In this document: positions 10,711-21,425 of the stretch, piece by piece
Numbering within the stretch: position 1 is the first letter of the stretch
Layout of the letters: the number at the start of each line of letters is the position of its first letter
Source of the DNA: Apostichopus californicus
Lineage: Eukaryota > Echinodermata > Holothuroidea > Aspidochirotida > Stichopodidae
Direction: 5' to 3'
Assembly (NCBI GenBank): GCA_020650975.1
Contig: JAIPMN010001353.1
Span: forward strand, 4,702 to 35,498
DNA length: 30,797 nucleotides
Notes under the pieces: model-generated
Told to the model about the DNA's origin: nothing
Databases searched by the model: none
What the model saw: the letters and a program-made list of their open reading frames with translations, nothing else
Made by a program: the position numbers and the translations under genes

Positions 10711-11444
10711 TAAGATAATTAAGGTACTCTACTATAGAAGTTTGGGAGCGGGGAATAGTCAATTTCAAAATCACGACCACACTTTAAATGCTACATGCAC
10801 AACGAACATGTTGTATACACATATATATGCATAATTGTATAACAGTTCCTTATGTGCACATATATGTACAGAAATCTTCCATATTTTATGATATAAACAA
10901 ACCTTAAAAGTGTATACACCTAGAACTGATACTAGTCTACTACATTCTGCCCCGCAGCTTGGTGTGCGCAAAACATATGCTGGCTTTATCTTATATCCTC
11001 CATCCTTGTCAGGCAACGTATCTTGTCTATGTGTGACCGACTCATTGATAATAACTCAATTCTGCAAGTTATAAAAATTTTCACTGGTAGAATATAAATT
11101 ATGTTTTGAAACTCAGGAGAGGGAAAACAAGTCCCGGTTCGTCCTACTTAGAAATATTAATACAGAGTACAAACATCACAAATAAAGAACAGCTCATTAA
11201 ACTTTGGTATTATATTTAAGTATATAACATCTATCATTTAAAAACTTAACAATACATTATTACACAAAGTAATATTATAAGTGACCTGTTGATATGCTGC
11301 TTGTGTATTGTACACTCCTCATATCAATCCACTGGAAATAATAATCGTTCTCCTGTGCTACGACACGTAACAATAATGGCACTTCCGAATGGAATTCACA
11401 TTTAACTGGTTATTTATCTCGCTATCTAATATCCAATTACTCCG
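10711..11444. other. AT-rich upstream region of the 11.45-kb promoter candidate
   Basis: There is no coding signal. TATATATG-type stretches lie around 10820-10865, and a CCAATTAC sits at 11433-11440, just before the TATA box. An 81-codon minus ORF at 10771-11016 has no supporting features. Confidence 0.5.
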
Positions 11445-11477
11445 TATAAAAGGCGAGTTAATACAAATATTCAACAG
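11445..11477 (+). promoter_or_regulatory. Candidate core promoter: TATA box plus initiator
   Basis: TATAAAAGGC at 11445-11454 is a near-ideal TATA box. TCAACAG at 11471-11477 resembles an initiator, placing the start near A11473, about 28 nt from the TATA start, which is the expected spacing. CCAATT lies just upstream. It reads toward the 11706 ORF. In an AT-rich genome TATA-like matches are common, so the combination with spacing is the main support. Confidence 0.4.
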
Positions 11478-11557
11478 TGAAAATTATTCCCCAAAGGTTC
11501 TCCGCGACGACTAAAGACGACGTTGTGAATTTCTTTGACACGAGAGCTGCTACGATT

Positions 11558-11800
11558 ATGACGACATATGCCCAGGAATGCAATTACAGAACTAACAGCG
11601 GGAGACCAAGACTTTTAAACAAACGTTTTTTTTTTCTGCTTCCTTTTCCTTTCTCGTTCGTCCTGCCTCCTCTGCTTGCTGCCAGGAAGAGAGATGATTT
11701 AAAGGATGGCAGAACATTTGCCTCTGACTACGAAAAGGAAGAGGCTGTCCATGTCATTATCCAAGCAGCTTCTCAAATGGAAGGATCGGAGCCGAGCTGA
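11558..11800 (+). other. Upstream ORF overlapping the 11706 ORF
   Basis: Starting at ATG 11558 this frame runs 80 codons and overlaps the start of the 11706 ORF in another frame. Two more ATGs (11568, 11578) open very short ORFs. If the TATA start is used without splicing, these would restrain initiation at 11706. An alternative is that an exon begins at 11686 and this frame is the coding one, ending ...QAASQMEGSEPS. The Phe/Leu/Pro-rich middle is just the translated pyrimidine tract, which argues against the unspliced 80-residue product. Confidence 0.2.
11626..11685 (+). other. Strong 3' splice-site-like tract
   Basis: About 60 nt of nearly pure pyrimidine end in GCTGCCAG|GAAG, with AG at 11684-11685. 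An AACTAAC branch-point-like motif lies further upstream, near 11590. As a splice acceptor it would start an exon at 11686, 20 nt before the ATG at 11706, with an in-frame TAA between. The 11706 ORF could then be a first coding exon behind a non-coding leader exon. Confidence 0.4.
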
Positions 11801-11912
11801 ATCTCGGGCAAGCCAATCTATCACACTGTTGGGTGACAAAGACGTACTAGACTGTGTAAACCCCGCCGCCAGCGTGTTTGGACGTTCCTCTCAGGAGAAT
11901 TTTCCAGAGTAA
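11706..11912 (+). CDS. Candidate short coding exon or small protein, unrecognised
   Basis: A 68-codon ORF from an ATG with A at -3 and G at +4 (AGGATGG, strong Kozak context). It is Ser/Arg/Lys-rich at the N-terminus (TKRKRLSMSLSKQLLKWKDR, residues 9-28), which could serve as a nuclear localisation or amphipathic basic segment, followed by a more mixed C-terminal half. It stops at TAA 11910-11912. A shorter form could be spliced at weak donors such as GTGACA or GTAAAC inside the frame. It lies downstream of both a TATA/initiator pair and a strong acceptor-like tract, and G+C is higher than in the flanks. I do not recognise the protein. Real gene start, small protein and chance ORF are all possible. 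Confidence 0.4.
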   Translation: MAEHLPLTTKRKRLSMSLSKQLLKWKDRSRAESRASQSITLLGDKDVLDCVNPAASVFGRSSQENFPE

Positions 11913-12707
11913 CAATCATCGGCTGGGTATTTCTTGGTCACCATCAAAGATACTGTCTTTTTAAAGGAGCTTTCAGAAGATACTAGGCCTCTATTGATGC
12001 TATAAACACAGTCTCTATCTCAACGTTTACCTTGTCTTTACTGTCTGTACTGAATATTGCTTTAAAGAAGCTGTGTGGGGAAACATAACATAACGCAAGG
12101 CCACTGGCAGAACATCAAGGAGCATATTGTATCGAAAATATGTTTATTGAGCAACAATTAACGGTTTCCAGTTTGAAGTTAATCCCTTTAAAATGTAAAA
12201 ATGAAACTTAACTTTACAAAACTTGCAATATAAACAAAGAAATTCATGACTAAAGCCATCAGTTTGTCAATCACAAATCATAGGTCTATTTTTGACTTGA
12301 CAGAGAGTACCCAGTCCTAGATTCTGATTGGTCAAATTGAACAACGTGTGGATTATACCGAAGGCTTAATGCGCTATTAATCTGCCTACGAAAAGGAATC
12401 TTTATGGATGAAAACAAGAGACTACCTGTAGATGCGAATAGAGCTTTAAATACTAGCTAAGTTTTGTCATGCATTGGCGAACTACTAGATTCAATGTAGT
12501 CTGTGCAAGTTCAGTATGTAATATCAATCCACAGTATAGTGCAGTATATTTTATGAGCTGTATGCATGGCTCAGCTACTGTACAACTAGTACATCAATGT
12601 GCATTTTACAAGCAAAACAGGAACATTTGTTATTGTCTGATGTCACGTGAAAGAGATGATTTGATTGGTTGAGTTTAAATTATGAATGAGAACGGTGCAG
12701 GTTTGCA
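11913..12707. other. Non-coding stretch
   Basis: No gene is supported. A reverse CCAAT-type box (CTGATTGGTCA) lies near 12326, and an E-box GTCACGTG near 12643 close to TGATTGGTT. If the 11.45-kb promoter is real, this would be its first intron or 3' flank. Confidence 0.45.
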
Positions 12708-12820
12708 TACATAATTGTTTGGGAGAACAAAATTGTCAATTTTACTCATTCAATTAGGGATCATATACATAATTGTTTGGGAGAACAAAATTGTCAATTT
12801 TACTCATTTAATTAGGGATT
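12708..12820 (+). repeat. 58-bp near-perfect tandem duplication
   Basis: TACATAATTGTTTGGGAGAA starts at 12708 and again at 12766. The two units run in parallel through CAATTTTACTCATT and differ by about one base (CATTCAATT versus CATTTAATT). This is a recent local duplication with no coding meaning. Confidence 0.9.
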
Positions 12821-15285
12821 GCCAAGAAAAAAAATTCTTACATGTGCAGTAATCTCTCTTTCATCAATCACAAGTTGCATATGTAAGTGACAATGGAATG
12901 CTAAAAATTCCAGATAAACACAATAAACTGACCTTTGATATTTTGTTAGTACAATGAAGTTTTCATGGCAAATAAAACCAGTTGTTTTAAATGTTAATAA
13001 ATCAGTCGTAGATTTGGATGAAATGAAGAATGTTCCTTTTAAAAAAAAATTAACCGTTAGAATTTTGAAGTTGGTTTATCTAATTAAAACAGGCTTACAT
13101 GAAAAAGTCATGCAAAATCAACAATATTTATATTATTATTTATATATTATTTTATATCAAACTTGAGTCTGTTTTATTGCATAATAGGTTTGGCCTCTTA
13201 TTCAGCAATCTTTTTATGCTAGCAAAAATTATGAACCCAATTCTGGTTACAGCAAACATCACCAGTCAAACCCAATTTATAGTCACCTTGCAGGATTTTG
13301 TCAGCCAAGGAACAATAAATTACAGCCAATAATAATGATGCAACAGGCTGTGGCATAGTACACGAGAAATAATTAGCCTATGTTATATAAAACCATATTT
13401 TCTGGGGTTTTGTGTTTAATTTCCTTGTTGCATTAATTTGTCCTACAAACATTATCCACTTGGGGTAGCCTTAGAACCTAATTTGCAATTCTTCCGATTC
13501 TCTTTGTCATATATATTCCTCAATATTAAATTTTCAGGAAATTTTGTTTAATACATATTCATAGTCCTCAGGCAATTTTAATGTACATCAAACATAATTT
13601 CTTAAGTCTACATTTTTGCAAGTTTTTTCTGTTTTACATCTTCAAATTAATGCTCTTGAATTATTCATGATATAAAACAATCGACTTGGTTGTTTTCCTT
13701 GAAATTCCTCTGATGAGTTCACAAAGACAAAAATTCTCTGTATGATTACTTAAGTAATTTCTCAAATATTTTACAGTTTTCTTTCTTTCTATTTTCTCGG
13801 AGGACTGGTACGAAGGAATTCAAGTTCTCGAATATTTGAGGTCTACATTGCACACAATAAATCCCTCTAAACTATAATAGCTCTGACTTTCTCTATATAA
13901 ACAACAGTTGATAATCTATAAAAAATAAATAAGTTGTACATGTGTTAATTAGACTTCATACTCTATCATTTCACTTCATGAAAAAGATGTTTATAACATG
14001 ATAGCAAGTTTTTTGGCTAAAGCTATCCAGTAGAATTTTAGAATATCGATAATCAACAAAAGGATGCATTTGAATTTAGGATAGAGCAGAGAAAAAGTTA
14101 GTTTTGATGGCACAATGAACAAGAAACATGCTTTAAGCAACCTGGTGAAATTTACATATTTGTCGATATGCTTGTTCTTCTTTCAGATCTGTGAAGCGTA
14201 TAAATTTTCCTCGACTGCACTATACTTTCAATGCTCATATTTTGTAACCTGTTTATAGAGGTTTATGAATTTTGCTCCCAACAAATACTGAAAACGCTTT
14301 GAGCCATTTTGCATTTCATTTGGTTATATATGCAGATAATTCATATGTGCTGTAAAACCACACTTTTAATCCCTTTTGTATTGTAAAGATTAAGGTACAA
14401 AAAAAGAGTAGCCTTAAAATTTTCTCACTCAAAGGTCGTTAATTAATGGTTACTAAATCAGTGTTCGTAAGTCCTCATAACATTGTCTTGATTATTTACA
14501 ATCAAACGCAATCAATTAATTGCGATCAAATGGCAACTGTAGAAAGAGAGCGTTAATTTCTAATAAACAATTTCTTTAGAACAGTTAACAAGATCTAATT
14601 CAGACTCAACACAACAAGCTACCAAAAAAACAAAACAAAATGGCCGCCTAATTTGCACACAAAATTAGCATAATTAAAATATCACAAAACCCAGGAAATT
14701 TGAAATCCACTATTTCTCACCTTTCTGTCGATATTAAAGGTTTTGTAAATGTACAAAGTATACCCTCAAATTCCACTATTAGTTTAAGAATAAAAAACAC
14801 AATTTCCCACACAGTATTAGACACAGGGCTATAGGAATTAAGTCTATTCAATCAGTCATCAATTCGGCAATATATTACACATATGACATTCCTTCAAAAA
14901 GCAAACTAAAATAACCAGTCTGTACTCTGACCTACCGTATATAACATACTACAGGTCTATTAACTATAAAGAACACTTACTGAAGATGGACTATACACAT
15001 ACCACCATACCCATACACACACACACATGCACGTCTATGTCATTAGCGGGAATTTTAATGCAGCCGAGCTTGAGAGTGTGGCAGAAGATGATCGAGGCCA
15101 AAATTGAAGTCATATTCTACGCTTTTTGTACGAAGTTAGACACAGAAGGGGGAAAAAAGAGAAGAAAAATACATGGCATCTCCGTTATGAATTGAATTAA
15201 CTGCCAGTAGAGCAGATAGATTTGGATATCAACAAAGTGTCCGTTTGCATAATTTGTTGGAAGTGATTTCATTAGCCAAGAAAAC
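12821..15285. other. Long AT-rich non-coding stretch
   Basis: Several short plus ORFs occur, but none has splice sites or coding character. An acceptor-like CTTGTTCTTCTTTCAG ends near 14186 and is followed by only 22 open codons. Homeodomain-type TAATTA clusters lie at 14440-14520, including the palindrome CAATTAATTG, and AAAATGGCCGCC (YY1-like) near 14638. A 69-codon ORF from 14986 has a good Kozak context (AAGATGG) and a TATATAA at 14938-14944, but begins with a translated CA repeat and is not convincing. Confidence 0.5.
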
Positions 15286-15440
15286 TACAGAGAGAGAGAG
15301 AGAGAGAGAGGCGTTTTAACGTTGGGCAATCTAGTGGATTTGACTGACGCCTAGTTTACTGAAAGGACGAGAGAGAGAGAGGTTAGAAAGCTTTCTTCCT
15401 AAGAAGCAGAAGAAGATGAAGATGAAAGAAAGAAAGAAGT
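15286..15440 (+). repeat. Purine-rich (GA)n and GAA/GAAA simple repeats
   Basis: An (AG)n run lies near 15290-15310, GAGAGAGAGAGAG near 15369-15381, then GAAGATGAAGATGAAAGAAA at about 15411-15437. On the minus strand this makes a pyrimidine tract ending in CTTCTTAG, an accidental acceptor-like sequence with no lasting open frame after it. Confidence 0.85.
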
Positions 15441-15985
15441 GCCATACATACAAAACAAAAAAAGCTTCCTGTCATTTGTTGATGACATTTGAGTCAAATT
15501 TTATACTTTTTAAACCAGAAAAGATTTGAATTTAAGACTTCGGGGCAACTAGATCGAATCTATAGCTTTGGGTATGTGAAAGAAATTATAACAGCAATAC
15601 ATGGAGATAAGGGATTTGGAATTGTACATTTGCTAAGTTGCATCATAAATAAAACAGGAAGAGAGTATGAACGTTGTTTAACACAGAAAAAGCAGGATTT
15701 CGTGTTAGTTGTCATTTATAGTTAGTCAGGTTTTGAAATTTTAATTGGTGCCATTAAGTATGGTGCCATTAAGTACCATGACAAGGCAGTTTTGTCAGCA
15801 CGACAAATCAAGTTTTATGTCCGAGTAATATAAGAGATAAATAAGTAAACATTTTGGAACATTTCTATTTCGTGCATACATAAATAAAGTCACTTGGAAA
15901 AACGGTCTGGGAGACAAACATGTTACAACTCAATGCAATAATAAGTTACTCCCTATACTGTATAACAATCATTTTTATTAAAAAG

Positions 15986-16034
15986 ATAAATAAATAAATA
16001 AATAAATGAATGAATGAATGAATGAATGAATGAA

Positions 16035-16093
<59 letters not shown>

Positions 16094-16095
16094 AT
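15986..16095 (+). repeat. (AAAT)n microsatellite with an internal (AATG)n block
   Basis: Perfect 4-bp periodicity for about 110 bp: AAAT units, then about seven AATG units (around 16006-16034), then AAAT units to the end. A long minus ORF of Tyr/Leu/Phe/Ile repeats here is a translation artefact. The AATG block probably arose from one point change that spread by slippage. Confidence 0.97.
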
Positions 16096-16818
16096 GCCTT
16101 CACAGTCTGATCAATCCTTGAGTGAGTATAAACTTGTTGGCCTTCCAGGTAAACGTCTGGAATCTTAAGAGCATCCTTACAAGAAAACATTTCGCAACCA
16201 GCTCTACAAATGATCACCCTTGATTATGGGTAAAAACACAAAAGAAAACATACAAAAACATGTGAGGCAAACTTGCGTTTCTTTCTTTTCAGAATAAATT
16301 TCACAGGAAAAACCATTAGCTTTGATGTGTTTTCACATTTGTCTCAAACATGTGCAAGTTTGTGAAACCCTGTGAACTGTGCCAAGGTCAGTGAGAAATT
16401 GCACTTCTAAACTGTATGTGACAATCCAACTCAAGAGAATTTTTTTTTTTTTAAACATATATATCTTTGAGAATTCTGTGTCACACAATAATTCCTGTTT
16501 CCTAGGGCTACTGTAGTTCACACATTTTCATATATCAGATTTCTTGCCACAGGTGCCACAGATACCTGTGTCAACCCACATTCTGGGGTTTCCAGACATT
16601 TTCCCTGATTGAAAAACTTGCTGCAATATGTGGCAAAGGGTGTAAACACACAAAGCTGTTTCAACTGCATCAAAGACACAGTTTCATGCAAAAGCCCTGG
16701 CTATAATCATAGCTTTCCACCTGTGGTTTGGAACATGTGCCACAGGTCTTTTTTTGTGAGTTCAAATACAAAATAGTTGCTTTACTAGAGGGGAATGAAT
16801 TCAAAACTATCTTGATAA

Positions 16819-16981
16819 ACTTTGAATTACCGTCTTGAAATAAAGGCAAATGAATAGATGACTTGATGAAAACAGTTGTATAAAATTAACCAACTCTTGA
16901 GTTGGATAATTTTATACAATTGTTTTCATCAAGTCATCTATCCATTTGCCTAAGTAGTTATTTCAAACGTTAATTCCAAGT
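16819..16981. repeat. 163-bp near-perfect palindrome (foldback element)
   Basis: The left arm (16819-16896) and right arm (16899-16981) are reverse complements around CCAACTC-TT-GAGTTGG. The inner 50 bp of each arm pair with about three mismatches. The outer part pairs less well and has a short insertion (CTACTT-like) in the right arm. No ORF is present. It could be a MITE-like foldback element, an inverted duplication, or, if transcribed, a long hairpin RNA. No clear target-site duplication is visible. Confidence 0.85.
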
Positions 16982-17537
16982 GAAGGTGCCTCTTCCATCT
17001 TCCCTCTGGGCATATTTATCATTCTTTCATGGGCGTCTGTTATGATCATTTATGAAATCCTAGCTGGTTCCTACACTTGAGAATGTCATTGGTTAAATAC
17101 CAACATAAATATGCTACAGTAGATGGACGATTGGTATAGCACAGGACTTGTACTGTGTTCACTACTTGATATCCAAAACCTTTCTATAAATTGTGTAAAA
17201 ATTAGCTTATTTGTTATTATCCAGCCTTGTACACCAGTGTACAGTAAAATGTTGCATGTTAGGTATTAAAATATAAGGTAACTAAATTATTGTACACAGC
17301 TGTTTAAGTAATTAAAAGAATATATAATCCTGCATAGCAGACATATGGAATGGTTAATACAATCTTCTTATTGTACTAGTCAAACTTTAACAGGGGCATG
17401 CACTAAACAGCAAACAACATTACATAAAAACATACAGGTACTTTATACATGACAGGACTACAAAGACCAAGTTTTCCATTTCTGTTCTAAATTCATTGAC
17501 ACTACAAAGTACTACATGTACTATATAATTAAAATTG

Positions 17538-17542
<5 letters not shown>
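16982..17542. other. Non-coding stretch
   Basis: AT-rich. I see no gene, splice signal or repeat array here beyond short homopolymers. Confidence 0.5.
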
Positions 17543-17569
<27 letters not shown>

Positions 17570-17570
17570 T
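17543..17570. repeat. (AT)n microsatellite
   Basis: An uninterrupted run of alternating A and T of about 28 bp. Confidence 0.97.
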
Positions 17571-17584
17571 AGTGTTTACACGGG

Positions 17585-17650
17585 TCCAAAAATTGGGAAC
17601 CGGGTACCCTCGAGCCGTTACCCGTCGGGTATCCGGGTACCCGTAAAAAA
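17585..17650 (+). repeat. GGGTACCC-rich fragment related to the 18.5-kb repeats
   Basis: GGGAACCGGGTACC is followed by TTACCCGTCGGGTATCC and GGGTACCCG. This resembles AGGAACCGGGTAGTATCGCG and GACGGGTACC at 18511-18560. Several self-complementary GGGTACCC-type motifs occur within 60 bp. It is probably another piece of the same repeat family. Confidence 0.5.
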
Positions 17651-18160
17651 AATTGTTTACCCTCGTGTATCACGATTTTCAAGAAATTACATATTGGATG
17701 CTATAATAAATGAATTATTTTCTCTACTGACAATGTCATCATGTTCAAATACGTAGTGTAAGATAAGGTATAAAACCTTCCTCAATAATTTCTATTTGCT
17801 TTTGTTTCTTTCATTAACTTGTTAATAACTTCATATAATTAACTTTACTACTAACATCGCACTGCCGCCGCTGTTTTTGCTTGTTCTCCACGTCTATTGG
17901 ATCAGACCATATAAATATCCAATTTAGCTATTAAACAGACTTTGTTACTACTACTATCTATTATGCAGGCCCAGGGTTCGCATTAGCCGCGTGATTGTGC
18001 GATTCGCGCAAATTGATGCATTTGGAATAAACGATTAGTAAAAAGCCACTTGCGATTATTATTTTTTAGTTATCCCGTCTATTATTCATAAACATCTCGT
18101 AAAATTCCTTGTCAGCCTTTCCTTCAATTAAATAAACAAATGGATAAATAATAATTTCTT
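17651..18160. other. Non-coding stretch between related repeats
   Basis: No gene is seen. A GC-rich patch near 17990-18015 contains GTGCGATTCGCGC, a small inverted repeat. The rest is AT-rich. Confidence 0.45.
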
Positions 18161-18705
18161 CCACATGGTAGCCTAACACCACATTAAGTCAATGAGAAAT
18201 CTAGCTAAGCCTAACCATCTGTTTAATCCCGACATTGTGACGCAGTTATAAGATATCCATGGAATACTTTCATTATTGCTGTTACGTTCGACCACATGGT
18301 TGCCTAACACCACACTAAGTCAATGGGGTAATCTAGCCTAGCCATCTGTTTATTAGCTGAAATTGTGACGCAGTTATAAGATATCCATGGAATACATTCG
18401 TTATTGCTGTTATCTTTGACCACATGATAGCCTAACACCACACTAAGTCAATGGGAAATCTGTCTAACCATCGGTTTGCAAAAAAAAAAAATAATCACAC
18501 TTTGCGTAGGATTCGGGTAATAAATTAGGAACCGGGTAGTATCGCGTCGGACGGGTACCAACGTTATTGCTGTTATCTTCGACTACATGGTAGCCTAACA
18601 CCACACTAAGTCAATGGGAAATCTGCCTAACCGTCGGTTTGACAATTTTTTTTTTTAAATCACACTTTGCGTAGGATTCGGGTAATGAATTAGGAACCGG
18701 GTAGT
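18161..18705 (-). repeat. Compound tandem array, four units of ~130 and ~163 bp
   Basis: The landmark CCACATGGTAGCCTAACACC recurs with small changes at 18161, 18292, 18420 and 18583. Units 1 and 2 share GTGACGCAGTTATAAGATAT and CATGGAATAC and have a spacing of about 130 bp. Units 3 and 4 instead carry a poly-A or poly-T run, then CACTTTGCGTAGGATTCGGG and AGGAACCGGGTAGTATCGCG; their spacing is 163 bp. The fourth unit runs directly into the tRNA-like segment at 18706. Orientation is given as that of the tRNA-like head. Confidence 0.8.
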
Positions 18706-18777
18706 ATCGCGTCGGGATTCGAACCCGGGCCTCCCGCTTTATATGCGGACATCCTAACCACTATATGCTATGGACGC
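18706..18777 (-). mobile_element. tRNA-like SINE head or tRNA pseudogene
   Basis: On the minus strand there is a Pol III A-box-like TAGCATATAGTGG (18770-18758) and a perfect B box GGTTCGAATCC (18726-18716) in a T-arm CGGG-TTCGAAT-CCCG. The anticodon-type arm is CCGC-ATATAAA-GCGG, which would read as anticodon AUA. The acceptor ends do not pair over seven bases, so this is not a functional tRNA. A tRNA-like head fused to a repeated body at 18161-18705 fits a tRNA-derived SINE. Confidence 0.6.
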
Positions 18778-21206
18778 TGATTGTATGTCCAGAGGCTCGA
18801 AACCTGTAAGGAAGGTCGTAATTCCACTGTAGACGTTTGCCACCTGTATCGAACAATACCAGTTCTGTTTTGGTGACATATTTGCCTTACTTTAGAGATC
18901 AAACATGATGCTAACCAACTCAAAATCTATATATATTGACACTATCAAATATGATACAGTACTGTGGTATACTGTACATTGTTAGAATGTGTAATTTTTT
19001 TCAAGTGCATCGTCAAACCGAATAAAACAAGCCTTCGTGACATTTTCCATACCTGATAGGGAAATAAATGAATTAATCCTCTAAGAAAAATGCTGGAAGC
19101 CGAGTGCGGTAAATTAATTTGCCCGAGACCACCAGCAGAAATTAGATTCACAGAAATAGTTTTCACATTTTGTTACTTTGAGAATTTACAGTTGATAATA
19201 CCCCGCTGAGGAACGAGAATGGATCTTAAAAGGAACAGCTTTTTAGTGGATAGCAGCAACAGTTCTAGCTCTCAGTCAATAGACTTGATGTGATGGTTCC
19301 AGGGGTGTATCCAGGGTTGTAAAAAGGAGGAGGAGGAGCATGTTTACTTAGAAATGTTGAAGCTGATTGCCATGGGGGAGGTGGGGGGGGGGAGGGTGAA
19401 AATTCATGACTGCATCTGGCATTAACAGCATTGTTAGTGATTTCATCATTGCAGTTAAGCTGAAGAAATCTGTCTTCTTTACATATTATGTACAAATCAT
19501 TCATGCGACTGTTTGCATGAATAATACTCTGACAAACAAGTTGCATAGTGATAAAAAATTGACAATTAATTAGTAAGCAAACATCCCAAGAATATATCAA
19601 CAACAATATTTAGAATAGCGAAGGGAAGTACATTTACATCATAGAGCCCTCACCCTCCCCCATACTTTGAACCATCTCCAGGACAACCCACCCTCCCCCC
19701 CGTACTGTGAACCATCTTCTCGAGTAAGGAATGATTTAGCTGGTTAAAATAATCCCCCTCCCCCCACTCCCTTCCAAACAAGAGCTGTCACAAATTGTTT
19801 TTTTTTGTAGAAAACATATGTTCTGCCCCCCCCCCTTCCACCCCCTTGAAAAGCATTGGGTCCACTAATTTTGCTTGTTACGTTTACCTCTCTCTACCAT
19901 ACACTTAACATGACTTTGAATTGGCAACAATTTGGTGGAACCTTAACAGATCCAGTGTGGAGGACAGATAGATGAATTTGTACCTCTAAAGTTTATCTGC
20001 TGAGTGTTATTTCACTAACGTAACACCAGGATTCATGAACACCAGGATTCATGAAATTATACACCGGCAATGAACTTCAAAAGTTTGCCAAAATAGCGAA
20101 AAAGTTGACACGACAGAAAGCTAATCGCTCTGAAATTATCATTATCCTTGTTTAAGTAATGTACAAATCATTTAACTGTGCAGAATTAAAGCTCTACATT
20201 TTCTATAATATATGCAGATGATGTCAACTTTATGCAAGAAATGTAAAAGATCAGCGCATTAAAAAGAATACAGATCGAATGCCTTTCATTAACAAAAATG
20301 ATTTTTTTTTTTTAATTTAAATTTTAAATGGCATGCACTTTGTTACACATATTTACTTTTGAAAACACCCAGAAAGAAACTGATTTCAAACATAACAGAA
20401 AATGGCAAGTGTGTGCAATTAAGACTGACACACCATGTTGTTTTGTTTTTGCTTTTTTTTATCTCGCGTTTTCTACAGATAATCTAGCAGATAGAGCCAA
20501 GAACGAACAGTTTTTAAATAGTTGCATGTGCGTGCCTAATTGCATTTTATAAACTTGCAGAGCCCAAGGGAGTAAACAACAAGTACATATATGCCATATT
20601 AACAGTCTTTGAAGCAACACATAACTGCATGTTCATCAACAATTTTTTTTTTTTTATAAAAATAATGAATGGATGATGGCAATGATCGATTCACCAATAT
20701 ACACATCAACAAGTTAAATCGGCCATGAACTGGCGATAGATGTATACCAATCCAATTAACGGAGGTTAAAAGTTTATATCGCAGAGTCAAATCGCTGTAC
20801 AGTTTGTTTTTGTTGGGACAATAACTGTACAGTAATTCCAAAGAAATATATACTTTCTCCCTACACTTTCTCCCTATACTAATTTACTATCAACATACTC
20901 TATCCACATGAGAATAAAGAATATACATTGTAATAGAAATCTTTGGGTGGGAGGGGTGGGGGAGGATAATTTTATAGCTAAACAAATTTAAGTTTGATAT
21001 GTTATAGACTTTGCAAAAAACATTGAGAACTATACATGTCCAGATTGTATTCTTTTAACACTTGAAACTTAATTTTGAGAATTAATTGACCCTTCAAACA
21101 GCTGAGGTTCATGAATTAAAGTGACTGGGTCTATAATACACAGACCTGTGAAACACATGACTTTCATAGCATTAAATGACATATTTACAATACATTATAA
21201 GTTGTC
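18778..21206. other. Non-coding stretch
   Basis: No supported gene. It holds C/G homopolymer patches (19376-19395, 19680-19700, 19826-19836), a partial duplication of CCCTCCCCC plus GTGAACCATCT around 19650-19715, and a tandem ACACCAGGATTCATGAA at 20038-20056. An acceptor-like GCGTTTTCTACAG near 20478 is followed by about 24 open codons to a stop. It is too short to call. Confidence 0.5.
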
Positions 21207-21425
21207 TTTCTCTCCCCTTTGCCCCTCCACCTCCCCTTTGCCCCTCCACCTCCCCTTTGCCCCTCCACCTCCCCTTTGCCCCTCCCCTTTCCCTATGGCC
21301 TACCCTTTTCTCTATGGTCTACCCTTTTCCCTATTGCCTACCCTTCCCCATTTCCTTCTGTTTTTCCTATCCCCCTTTCCCCTTTCCCCTCCCTCCCCTT
21401 TTCCCCTTCTCCTTCCCTTTCCCCT
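21207..21425 (+). repeat. Pyrimidine tract with 19-bp tandem units
   Basis: About four units of CCCCTTTGCCCCTCCACCT (19-bp period) lie at 21214-21290, followed by decayed CCTACCCTTTTCCCTATGG-like units and then CCCTTTCCCC runs. Three overlapping Pro/Leu/Phe-rich ORFs are products of this composition, not genes. Confidence 0.9.

Noticed and set aside
14986-15195. 69-codon ORF with good Kozak context and an upstream TATATAA
   Set aside because: The N-terminus is a translated CA repeat, the implied leader would be very short, and no domain is recognised.
15489-15725. 78-codon plus ORF
   Set aside because: Begins at TTG rather than ATG, with no splice-acceptor support and no recognised domain.
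15978-16217. 79-codon minus ORF of IYLF repeats
   Set aside because: Translation of the AAAT/AATG microsatellite.
18706-18777. Functional tRNA gene
   Set aside because: A and B boxes are good, but the acceptor strands do not pair and the anticodon would be AUA; fits a SINE head or pseudogene.
20328-20552. 74-codon plus ORF with an internal acceptor-like TTTTCTACAG
   Set aside because: Only about 24 codons follow the putative acceptor before a stop; no family recognised.
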